11,486 bases of DNA. Source: Gammaproteobacteria bacterium. GTDB lineage: Bacteria > Pseudomonadota > Gammaproteobacteria > BMS3Bbin11. The stretch spans positions 1 to 11,486 of the forward strand of contig JAUVSB010000027.1 of NCBI GenBank assembly GCA_030597275.1, given 5' to 3'. The translations under genes and the position numbers were made by a program. The notes below the pieces were generated by a model. It was not told where the DNA came from. It saw only the letters and a program-made list of their open reading frames with translations, and did no database searches. Shown here piece by piece: positions 1-5,824 of this stretch (position 1 is the stretch's first letter; the number at the start of each line of letters is the position of its first letter).

Positions 1-84
1 CCCAGTACAGTACAGACAAAATCCCCTATCGGCATTCGGGTCATTGATGTAGATCACATGTTCAAGGGTTTTCCAAAATGCTAA
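1..84 (+). CDS. Possible C-terminal end of a plus-strand gene, cut by the window edge
   Basis: Frame 1 is open from the first base to a TAA at 82-84 and reads 27 residues ending in ...DHMFKGFPKC. If real, the gene would converge on norD. The stretch is too short to assign a family. The opposite strand is also open in the register-matched frame, so coding is uncertain and the direction could be wrong. Sequence to the left of the window would settle it. Confidence 0.25.
   Translation, partial: PSTVQTKSPIGIRVIDVDHMFKGFPKC
44..57. promoter_or_regulatory. Third FNR/DNR-like box, weak context
   Basis: TTGATGTAGATCAC matches the FNR-family consensus TTGAT-N4-ATCAA at 9 of 10 defined bases. Unlike the two nor boxes, no convincing -10 hexamer lies at the class II distance on either strand. 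It also overlaps the open frame at 1-84. It could serve a gene to the left of the window, or be chance. Confidence 0.3.
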
Positions 85-119
85 AAACAGGCAGTGGTTA
101 TTAACAAGCCATCTGTTTT
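84..119. terminator. Weak inverted repeat between norD and the left-hand gene
   Basis: AAAACAG (84-90) and CTGTTTT (113-119) can pair around a 22-base loop that has some further pairing potential. The repeat lies about 45 bases beyond the norD stop. The arms end in A/T runs, so it could act as a weak bidirectional terminator between convergent genes. The stem is short and GC-poor, so this is a guess from position and shape. Confidence 0.25.
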
Positions 120-164
120 ATAGGCACAAGGCAGGTGAAATAGCTATTTAATGAAAATTCTGGA

Positions 165-2009
165 TCAAAACTTGGTGAGTCGTGCATACAGTAAAGGCAA
201 TTTACGCGGCAATTCTTCGGCATTATGTATCAGCACGTAGGAACGGCTGCCAAATAGATAAGGCAGATAGCCTTCCGCTTTTTCGTCAATGGTGACACAA
301 AAAGGCCTTAAGCCCAGTTTCTCTGCTTCCAGTACAGCCATGCGGGTATCTTCTATGCCGTATCGACCTTCGTATTTATCCAGATCATTAGGTTTGCCAT
401 CGGTAAGGATAAGCAGCAGTTTTTGACTTGAGGCTTCTTTTGACAGCAACTGGCTAGCGTGGCGTATGGCGGCACCCATACGTGTGTAATAGCCAGGTCG
501 AATGGCGTTGATATGGCCGCAGATATTATTGTCGTAGTGCTCGTTAAAACCTTTTATGTTGTAAAAACGAATATGGTTGCGGTTACGTGACGAGAAGCCG
601 TGCAAGGCAAAGCGGTCACCGGTTGCCGTCAGGGCTTCAGCAAACAGGTAGAGCGAGTCACGAATAACATCGATGACACGGGCATTATTGTTTATGTGAG
701 CATCGGTGGAGAGTGAAAGATCTGCAAGCAATAGACAGGAGAGGTCACGACTGAGATTACGCACGTCGCGATAAACTGGCGTGTCACTATTTACCTGTCC
801 GTGTTTGCGATCCGTGAGAAAGTTGATGTAGTTCTCGAGATCAAGCTCGCTGCCTTCATTTTGCCGGCTTACCCAGTGGCGTTGCGGACGCAGAGCTTCA
901 AATTGACGGCGAATTTTATGTGCCTGTGGGCGCAGCCTTGCTGGCAGTTCCATCGCCTGTGCGTGCCGCGATGTCATTTCCTGGAGTCTGCAATAACCTT
1001 TTTGCAGGTGCTGCTGCTTGTAATCCCATTCGTCGACAGGAATGCCTTCTGCCAGGACAATATCGTCATACTCTTCAGCAGGCAGGTCGAGATCCAGCTT
1101 TATTTTACCGGCAGTCGTTTCACTGCCCTGAGCAAGCGTAATATTATCCATGTCTTCGGCAGTCTGCATGGCATTGTCTTCGTCATCATCAACACTGGTG
1201 CGATCAACTTTAGTATATTCTGCCCAGCTCCAGAGGGTTTCAAGGCGAAAGCTCATCAGTCCGTCATTACCCTCCGGCATATCTGTGCGGTCACCCTGTT
1301 TGCGTTTTTCCTGTTTCTTCTGATCATGGTTATCTTGTTCATCGTCTGAGGATTCAGGGAGATCAGGGTCATTTGGCTGCACTCCTTTAGTTATTTCCTG
1401 TTGTGGTGGAGAAGGATGCAGCCACAGCGTTACCGGCTGGGGTGGGCGTTTGGCATATTCCAGGATGATATTTTGGCTAGAATCGGATAGCGCCAGGCGA
1501 ATGTAGGTTTCCTGCCTGGCTTCTTTAGCGGGTAATCTACCCGGTTCCGGGCGTTGTTTTAAATGTGCCTGCAGCAGGTTTTGGTAACGACTTCGTAAGC
1601 CCGGCCATAATTCCAGTGTTTTTAGCGTACGGTTCTGGTTTCTGCTGATCCAGTCACACCCTTCGCCAGGCACAACCGATAAAGCGGTTAGCCATAGATA
1701 AAGGTCACGGTTGAGCTCTTTGCTTGGAAACAGGGAAATACTGTCGGGTAGTCGCAGTGTTTCTTCATCTCGCCATGCATATTGAGTCTTTTTTCCTGTC
1801 CCTGCGATGCGTTGCAATATCGAGCGTCGGGCATGAATCTCAGACTCAGTAGCATTTTCGATTCGCAGGCCACCCTCACCGCCCAGCGCACGAAAGAAAA
1901 TACCGGCAGTGCGACGCATCTCATGCAGATGCACGATCGCTTCGGGATAGTGTGTGTTAGCACTGTTGGTGATGAAACGGTCCCAGATTTTGCCGACGAA
2001 TTCTTCCAT
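165..2009 (-). CDS. norD: Nitric oxide reductase activation protein NorD (von Willebrand A domain)
   Basis: The product has 614 residues. NorD acts with the AAA+ ATPase NorQ to mature cNOR, probably by helping insert the non-haem iron of NorB; it is cytoplasmic. The C-terminal third is a vWA domain with a full MIDAS: D430-x-S432-x-S434, T509 in YYTRMG, and D537 in LTDGKP. The N-terminal region is helical and poorly conserved. Residues about 214-285 form a charged, Asp/Glu/Lys-rich linker. The ATG at 2009 is preferred because it overlaps the stop of the upstream zinc-ribbon gene (TAATG) and starts the protein at MEEFVGKIW. An in-frame start at 2144 would add 45 residues that read antisense-like and overlap most of that gene. 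It is the last gene of the accessory run. Family assignment is firm; the start is very likely. Confidence 0.93.
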   Translation of the reverse strand: MEEFVGKIWDRFITNSANTHYPEAIVHLHEMRRTAGIFFRALGGEGGLRIENATESEIHARRSILQRIAGTGKKTQYAWRDEETLRLPDSISLFPSKELNRDLYLWLTALSVVPGEGCDWISRNQNRTLKTLELWPGLRSRYQNLLQAHLKQRPEPGRLPAKEARQETYIRLALSDSSQNIILEYAKRPPQPVTLWLHPSPPQQEITKGVQPNDPDLPESSDDEQDNHDQKKQEKRKQGDRTDMPEGNDGLMSFRLETLWSWAEYTKVDRTSVDDDEDNAMQTAEDMDNITLAQGSETTAGKIKLDLDLPAEEYDDIVLAEGIPVDEWDYKQQHLQKGYCRLQEMTSRHAQAMELPARLRPQAHKIRRQFEALRPQRHWVSRQNEGSELDLENYINFLTDRKHGQVNSDTPVYRDVRNLSRDLSCLLLADLSLSTDAHINNNARVIDVIRDSLYLFAEALTATGDRFALHGFSSRNRNHIRFYNIKGFNEHYDNNICGHINAIRPGYYTRMGAAIRHASQLLSKEASSQKLLLILTDGKPNDLDKYEGRYGIEDTRMAVLEAEKLGLRPFCVTIDEKAEGYLPYLFGSRSYVLIHNAEELPRKLPLLYARLTKF

Positions 2010-2209
2010 TACTTGATGAAACGAGTCCAGTCCGGTGGCAACCAGAGTATTATCACAAAACAGAAAATAACCAGGGCAATAAAGTACAGGATGAATTTCC
2101 TCTGTGGGGCTTTCCCAAAGTTTGGTGGTAAAGGGATGCCGCAATGGGCGCAGTTTTTATCACCCGCTTCGACGCTGCCTCCACAGTGCTCACATTTCAG
2201 TTTCCGCAT
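2009..2209 (-). CDS. Small zinc-ribbon, single-pass membrane protein coupled to norD
   Basis: The 66-residue product has two CxxC knuckles, C6-x2-C9 and C20-x2-C23, in a zinc-ribbon arrangement. A basic stretch and one hydrophobic helix (about 37-56) follow, with a short C-terminal tail. The N-terminal ribbon is probably cytosolic, anchored to the inner membrane. The ATG at 2209 is chosen because it lies one base after the norF2 stop (TAAAATG). A TTG at 2233 would add 8 residues and overlap norF2. The stop shares a base with the norD ATG, so translation of the two is probably coupled. It is not one of the classical norCBQDEF products. The function is unknown; its position suggests a role with NorD or in metal handling at the reductase, which is inference. 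Confidence 0.8.
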   Translation of the reverse strand: MRKLKCEHCGGSVEAGDKNCAHCGIPLPPNFGKAPQRKFILYFIALVIFCFVIILWLPPDWTRFIK

Positions 2210-2210
2210 T

Positions 2211-2501
2211 TTAAAGTGCCGTCCATTTTGCAATCTGTTCTGGATATAGATAGACCAGGATAATCATGGCGGGTATCACAAAAAAATAAAGCCGCATCAG
2301 TGTGCGCAAGATGATATGTGATTCTTTAAGCTCCATAAAATAATCAACAATAATTCGGCCTTTAATAGCAAGCACGACTGCCATAATGGAAACACTCAAT
2401 AGCCCGGGTGGTGCCCGCTCTGCCATGTAAGCACTGAACAACGTCAGCAGGATGAGCAAGATCCATAAATAATTGATGAGTTTTATATGGGCGTTGTACA
2501 T
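2211..2501 (-). CDS. norF: NorF-like membrane protein, second copy (cytochrome oxidase subunit IV type)
   Basis: The 96-residue product has three hydrophobic segments (about 9-27, 34-53 and 66-86). Its signature is K47...D53-YFMEL at the end of the second segment, typical of prokaryotic cytochrome c oxidase subunit IV and NorF-like proteins. It follows norE2 by 13 bases and precedes the zinc-ribbon gene by one base. The first copy, norF1 (4336-4596), shares the K...DYMEL motif but differs elsewhere. NorF is an accessory inner-membrane protein needed for full NO reductase activity in some denitrifiers. It has no catalytic residues of its own. The ATG at 2501 has only a weak ribosome binding site, so it may depend on coupling. 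Confidence 0.78.
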   Translation of the reverse strand: MYNAHIKLINYLWILLILLTLFSAYMAERAPPGLLSVSIMAVVLAIKGRIIVDYFMELKESHIILRTLMRLYFFVIPAMIILVYLYPEQIAKWTAL

Positions 2502-2514
2502 TATCTATTCTGCA

Positions 2515-3111
2515 TTATCTAATCACATACAGTAGGGGAAAGATGGTAATCCAGGCCAGATCAATCATGTGCCAGTAGAGCGCAATGTTTATCAGGCCTT
2601 CGTGTTCTTCCTGGGTATATATATCGGTGTTAAGACGATAGATCACCCAGACTATGGCAGCAGTTCCCCAGCCGACATGTAAAAAATGATTGAATGTTAC
2701 ATAATAGTAAACTGCATAAAAAATATTCGTTTCCGCTGACAACCCCTGTGCAGTATTCCACTCATACTCAAAATACTTGATGATTAAATAGAGTACGCCA
2801 CAGGCAACTGCACCCCACAGCCAGCGCGCACTGGTTTGGGGCTTGTTTTCGCGCATGGCGATAACGGCTCGAACAACAAAAAAACTACTGGTCAGCATAA
2901 TCACTGTGTTGCTGGCACCGGCCAGAGTGCTGAGTTTCGTTGGCCCTTCACTGAACAGCGCAGGATTGTGTACTTTAGCCAGGAAGTAGACGATGAACAT
3001 TATTGCAAATTCACTCATCTCCGCCAGAATTGCCGCCCAGATAGCCATGTTACCCGGGATGTTATGCGTTTTGGTCGACGGCGCAGGGGACCTTAGCACT
3101 ATCTCAACCAT
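2515..3111 (-). CDS. norE: NorE-like protein, second copy (cytochrome oxidase subunit III family)
   Basis: The product has 198 residues and about five membrane segments, the compact form of the COX III family found in nor clusters. Family landmarks are E31 in the first helix (ILAEMSEF), KYFEY with E115, NHFLHV with H142 and H145, and YWHMIDLAW with H181 and D184 near the end. Aligned by eye with norE1 it is roughly 40% identical, with the same landmarks, so the two are paralogues rather than a recent copy. The ATG at 3111 is preceded by an AGG overlapping the X2 stop. NorE is an inner-membrane accessory of cNOR whose exact role is unsettled; it lacks the haem and copper ligands of a catalytic subunit. 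Confidence 0.85.
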   Translation of the reverse strand: MVEIVLRSPAPSTKTHNIPGNMAIWAAILAEMSEFAIMFIVYFLAKVHNPALFSEGPTKLSTLAGASNTVIMLTSSFFVVRAVIAMRENKPQTSARWLWGAVACGVLYLIIKYFEYEWNTAQGLSAETNIFYAVYYYVTFNHFLHVGWGTAAIVWVIYRLNTDIYTQEEHEGLINIALYWHMIDLAWITIFPLLYVIR

Positions 3112-3119
3112 TTGCTTGC

Positions 3120-3515
3120 CTACTGGGGTACGGGTTCTTTAATAAAACGTCCAATCAACGGGCAGGAAAAATCTAAATTCTTTATTGCTTTACTGAATCC
3201 CAGGATACCTGCGACTAAAAATAGTGGCACCAGAAGCATAAAGTAAAATTCCAGGGAAAATAATGCGGTAACCGAGGCATAACCGGAGGTCAGCATGATA
3301 AATATGTTGATGCTGATAAAAATACCTGTACTGAAGCTGCTGCAAATTAACGTCTGCTTCAGGTGGTGCCGGGATATCGCAGACGCCTTCTCATAGCGAA
3401 AGAAATATAGTATCCATAAAGCCAGATAGAAAACACCTACAAATAGCAGGTTGCCAATAAAAAAAGCCTCTGCAAGAGCAGCCGTGTGATCGTGTGTCTC
3501 TTGTTCTGTCGTCAT
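3120..3515 (-). CDS. Small three-helix membrane protein X2, function unknown
   Basis: The 131-residue product has hydrophobic segments at about 18-40, 57-80 and 86-110. It has a His-containing polar N-terminus, an RHH pair at 49-51 just before the second helix, and a C-terminal ...CPLIGRFIKEP tail. No family is recognised with certainty; the plan loosely recalls DUF4870-type small membrane proteins. It starts one base after the norQ stop (TAATATG) and ends 8 bases before norE2, so it is part of the nor accessory run. X1 (5315-5677), in the matching position before norE1, has the same three-helix plan. Both carry histidines before helix 2, placed 27 residues ahead of a glycine. A shared origin is inferred, not proven. 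Confidence 0.75.
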   Translation of the reverse strand: MTTEQETHDHTAALAEAFFIGNLLFVGVFYLALWILYFFRYEKASAISRHHLKQTLICSSFSTGIFISINIFIMLTSGYASVTALFSLEFYFMLLVPLFLVAGILGFSKAIKNLDFSCPLIGRFIKEPVPQ

Positions 3516-3516
3516 A

Positions 3517-4302
3517 TTAGTCAGTACTCATTTTTGCTTTAACAACTTCCATCAACGCTTCTACCGTTTCTTCTTCATCGCTTAACGGCTCTACGATTGC
3601 TGCCCGGCAGGCTTCTACTGGATCGAAACCGGATTTAATCAGGGTTGCCGCATAAACAAGCAGACGCGTCGAAGCAGATTCTTCCAGATCATGATCTTTT
3701 AATACACGCAAGGCATGGGCCAGTTCGATCAGCTGCATTGCAGTGGCTTTGTCAATCGCTGTTTCTTTTTGAACGATAGTTATCTCTGTATCGACATCCG
3801 GATAATCAAAACGCATGGCAACAAAACGCTGACGGGTGGAAGGTTTCATGCCTTTGAGTAAATTTTGATAACCGGGGTTGTAGGAAACTACCAGCATAAA
3901 TTCAGGGGGTGCCTGCAGTACCTCACCGGTACGTTCTATGGGCAGGATACGCCGGTCATCTGACAGTGGGTGAATAACAACGGTCGTGTCTTTTCGTGCT
4001 TCAACGATTTCATCCAGATAACAAATTGCACCTTCACGAACGGCTTTGCTCAGGGGGCCATCGTGCCAGTAGGTTTCACCATCTCCAATCAAATGCCTGC
4101 CCACCAGGTCTGCAGCCGTCAGATCATCGTGGCAGGCAATGGTGTACAAAGGGCGCCCAAGCCTGGCCGCCATGTGCTGGATAAAACGTGTCTTGCCACA
4201 GCCGGTCGGGCCTTTAATCAGCATCGGCAGCTGATTGTTATAGGCGTGCTCAAATAACTCAATTTCGTTATTCTGGCTTTGGTAATAGGGGATATCGTTC
4301 AT
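3517..4302 (-). CDS. norQ: Nitric oxide reductase activation ATPase NorQ (MoxR-type AAA+, CbbQ/NirQ/NorQ family)
   Basis: The product has 261 residues. It is a cytoplasmic AAA+ ATPase that works with NorD to activate cNOR. Visible motifs are Walker A GPTGCGKT (31-38), Walker B CYLDEI with D97 and E98, sensor 1 in VVSYNPGY (N142), the arginine-rich STRQRF (155-160), and sensor 2 STRLL (R213). The sequence is close to CbbQ across the whole length, but the nor neighbours and the distal norD favour NorQ. The ATG at 4302 is chosen; a TTG at 4314 would add four residues (MNKA) and has an AGGA about 10 bases upstream, so it cannot be excluded. The gene follows norF1 by 33 bases, the widest gap in the accessory run, and sits between the two membrane-protein modules. 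Confidence 0.93.
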   Translation of the reverse strand: MNDIPYYQSQNNEIELFEHAYNNQLPMLIKGPTGCGKTRFIQHMAARLGRPLYTIACHDDLTAADLVGRHLIGDGETYWHDGPLSKAVREGAICYLDEIVEARKDTTVVIHPLSDDRRILPIERTGEVLQAPPEFMLVVSYNPGYQNLLKGMKPSTRQRFVAMRFDYPDVDTEITIVQKETAIDKATAMQLIELAHALRVLKDHDLEESASTRLLVYAATLIKSGFDPVEACRAAIVEPLSDEEETVEALMEVVKAKMSTD

Positions 4303-4335
4303 AGCTTTGTTCAAAATAATTAAGTCCTGGCCTGA

Positions 4336-4596
4336 TTAAAGGCTAATGAGGTAGGCAATGGCAATGGCCAGGGTAACAACCAGCAACCAGCCGTACATGA
4401 TACCGCGCCATAGCAATGACACACCACGTAATTCCATATAATCACGGATAATCATTGCGGCTTTGGTGGCGGCAGATAATAATAAAAATAACATGACCAC
4501 GGCGCCGCTATAGCCGAGTTTAGCCATGGCATAGGTAGTTAGCGTTAACAGCATCATGGCCAACCATATCGTATGGATATTGTAATAGGCCTTCAT
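4336..4596 (-). CDS. norF: NorF-like membrane protein, first copy (cytochrome oxidase subunit IV type)
   Basis: The 86-residue product has three hydrophobic segments (about 8-25, 31-50 and 66-85). The signature K45...RDYMELR lies after the second segment, as in prokaryotic COX IV/NorF-like proteins. Its ATG overlaps the norE1 stop as ATGA, so the two are translationally coupled. This is the usual norEF pairing. The second copy, norF2 (2211-2501), is longer by ten residues and has diverged outside the K...D-Y-ME-L motif. It is probably an inner-membrane accessory subunit or assembly partner of cNOR. Confidence 0.8.
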   Translation of the reverse strand: MKAYYNIHTIWLAMMLLTLTTYAMAKLGYSGAVVMLFLLLSAATKAAMIIRDYMELRGVSLLWRGIMYGWLLVVTLAIAIAYLISL

Positions 4597-5195
4597 CGGA
4601 TGATGTATACCAGTGGAAATAAAATAATCCAGACCAGGTCAACCATGTGCCAGTAAGAAGCACCGGTCTCAATACCGATATGATCACGTGCACTATAGCC
4701 GCCGCGCTGCGCTTTAATGGCGACAGCAAACAGAATGATCATGCCTAAAATTACATGCAAAAAGTGAAACATCGTCAATGACAGGTAAAACATATAAAAG
4801 GTATTGGTACTAAGAGTAATACCCTCTGAAAATTTATCGTAATATTCCAGAGACTTTAACAGTAGAAAACCTGCGCCGCAGCCGAGCGATGCATACAGCC
4901 ATTTTATGCAGCTTTTAACATCATCAAGCCGGATAGCGTGAATCGCACGCACGACAAAATAGCTGGCAGTAATCAGCAGCAGCGTATTGGCAGCACCCAA
5001 CTCACGGTTGAGTGTGAGCTGGTACTGGTTAAACATTTCCACGTTCTGCACCCGCACCACGGCGTAAGAAAGAAAGGCAATGCCAAAGACCAGTAACTCA
5101 GCGAAAATAAAAAACCAGATAGCAAAATCACCAGGCAGCAAGCGTGGCTCATCAGGCGATGATTCTGTATTTTCATTGATAATTGCTGCATTCAT
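4593..5195 (-). CDS. norE: NorE-like protein, first copy (cytochrome oxidase subunit III family)
   Basis: The product has 200 residues and about five membrane helices. COX III-family landmarks are LPGDFAIW at the start of helix 1, E33 (IFAELLVF), LKSLEYY with E117, FHFLHV (H144, H147), and YWHMVDLVW (H183, D186). Length and helix count match NorE rather than the seven-helix mitochondrial COX III. The ATG at 5195 has AGGGA about 14 bases upstream. It is the first gene behind the second FNR-type promoter (5244-5292), with a leader of about 49 bases containing a perfect palindrome (5221-5236). Its stop overlaps norF1. It is a paralogue of norE2 (2515-3111). Confidence 0.87.
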   Translation of the reverse strand: MNAAIINENTESSPDEPRLLPGDFAIWFFIFAELLVFGIAFLSYAVVRVQNVEMFNQYQLTLNRELGAANTLLLITASYFVVRAIHAIRLDDVKSCIKWLYASLGCGAGFLLLKSLEYYDKFSEGITLSTNTFYMFYLSLTMFHFLHVILGMIILFAVAIKAQRGGYSARDHIGIETGASYWHMVDLVWIILFPLVYIIR

Positions 5196-5220
5196 GTATT
5201 CACATTATCCCTGGTACAAC

Positions 5221-5236
5221 AGATTTATATAAATCT
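5221..5236. repeat. Perfect 16-base palindrome in the norE1 leader
   Basis: AGATTTATATAAATCT is its own reverse complement with no mismatch. It would lie about 8-23 bases downstream of the inferred norE1 transcription start, a position where a bound repressor could block transcription. The AGAT...ATCT ends recall the outer bases of NsrR sites, but the spacing and length do not fit that consensus, so no regulator is assigned. Confidence 0.5.
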
Positions 5237-5243
5237 AACTCAG

Positions 5244-5292
5244 GCTGTTTATACTAATGCGGAGGTGTTGAAAAGACATTGATACGCGTCAA
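5244..5292 (-). promoter_or_regulatory. FNR/DNR-type class II promoter of the norE1-norD run
   Basis: Read on the minus strand, TTGAC-GCGT-ATCAA occupies 5292-5279 and matches the FNR-family consensus TTGAT-N4-ATCAA at 9 of 10 bases. A -10-like TAGTAT is at 5256-5251, its centre 32 bases from the box centre, which is the spacing expected for an activator centred at -41.5. The inferred start is near 5244. The half-sites are the same as those before norC. The box lies just after the X1 stop, so an oxygen- or NO-responsive CRP/FNR-family regulator probably drives the accessory genes separately from norCB. Confidence 0.72.
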
Positions 5293-5314
5293 GACAATGG
5301 TATAAAACATCGCC

Positions 5315-5677
5315 TTAGTCAGACCTTAAGCGATCACCTGACCAGGCTCTAACCAGTGCCCATAAAGCAATAACAATAAATAAAGTGTGCACGATGGTAA
5401 AATAGGAAATCACATAAACCCAGGTCCAGGGTGAATTAAAACCTCCCAGCAAGATCATCAATGCGCTGACCAGAAACAACACAGTTGCGGCAATTACATT
5501 TACCTTTAACCCTAAAATCGCGTGGTAGTGCCCAATTGTACCCGGTTCAGTTTTTTTATAGATCAATACCAGGGCCATAAAACTTATAACGGGCAGGATG
5601 GTTAAATTCAACAATGAAGCCATCGCAGCATTGGATGCCTGTTTTAGCTGTAGCTCATTTTCCGGTACTGATGTCAT
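5315..5677 (-). CDS. Small three-helix membrane protein X1, function unknown
   Basis: The 120-residue product has a polar N-terminus (about 1-18) and hydrophobic segments at about 20-40, 56-79 and 84-111. HYH at 50-52 precedes the second helix, and a short basic/acidic tail ends the protein. The ATG at 5677 has a good ribosome binding site (AAGG seven bases upstream). No family is recognised with certainty; the layout loosely recalls DUF4870-type proteins. It sits after the norCB terminator and before the second FNR-type promoter, so it is expressed either by read-through from norCB or from a promoter not evident by eye. X2 (3120-3515) occupies the matching slot before norE2. A role in cNOR assembly or stability is inferred from context only. 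Confidence 0.75.
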   Translation of the reverse strand: MTSVPENELQLKQASNAAMASLLNLTILPVISFMALVLIYKKTEPGTIGHYHAILGLKVNVIAATVLFLVSALMILLGGFNSPWTWVYVISYFTIVHTLFIVIALWALVRAWSGDRLRSD

Positions 5678-5760
5678 CTGCGTGCCTTATCATAATCAAT
5701 TGAGATATTTCAGTTTCATTTCAAGCAGTCCAACTCTATCGCATTTTTAACGAACACCAT

Positions 5761-5790
5761 AAAAAAATACCGCCTGAAGCGGCGGTATTT
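5761..5790 (-). terminator. Rho-independent terminator after norCB
   Basis: A perfect 10-base stem, AAATACCGCC (5765-5774) with GGCGGTATTT (5781-5790), encloses a 6-base loop. On the minus strand the stem runs into seven T residues (5767-5761). It begins about 34 bases after the norB stop. The T-run is present only in the nor direction, so it should end most norCB transcripts and set catalytic-subunit expression apart from the accessory genes. Confidence 0.85.
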
Positions 5791-5824
5791 CTCTTAGCTA
5801 AAAGCTCAGTTATAGTCTCACAAC

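Noticed and set aside
1..84. Minus-strand frame antisense to the possible C-terminus (reads ...LEHVIYINDPNADRG...)
   Set aside because: It is open for about 40 codons with no ATG start, and a plus-strand frame of similar quality ends with a stop at 82-84. Neither can be confirmed; the plus-strand reading was kept at low confidence.
801..1349. 182-residue open frame on the plus strand inside norD
   Set aside because: It lies wholly antisense to the NorD linker and central region, has a biased hydrophobic/cysteine composition, no recognisable motif and no ribosome binding site. It is a shadow of norD.
3517..4302. Reading norQ as cbbQ (Rubisco activase partner)
   Set aside because: The sequences are close, but there are no Rubisco genes nearby, and norB, norC, norE, norF and norD surround it, so NorQ is the better name.
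5686..5699. FNR-like half-site TTGAT-TATG-ATAAG just before X1
   Set aside because: The second half-site has two mismatches, and the position, within about 10-22 bases of the X1 ATG, would put the transcription start inside the gene.
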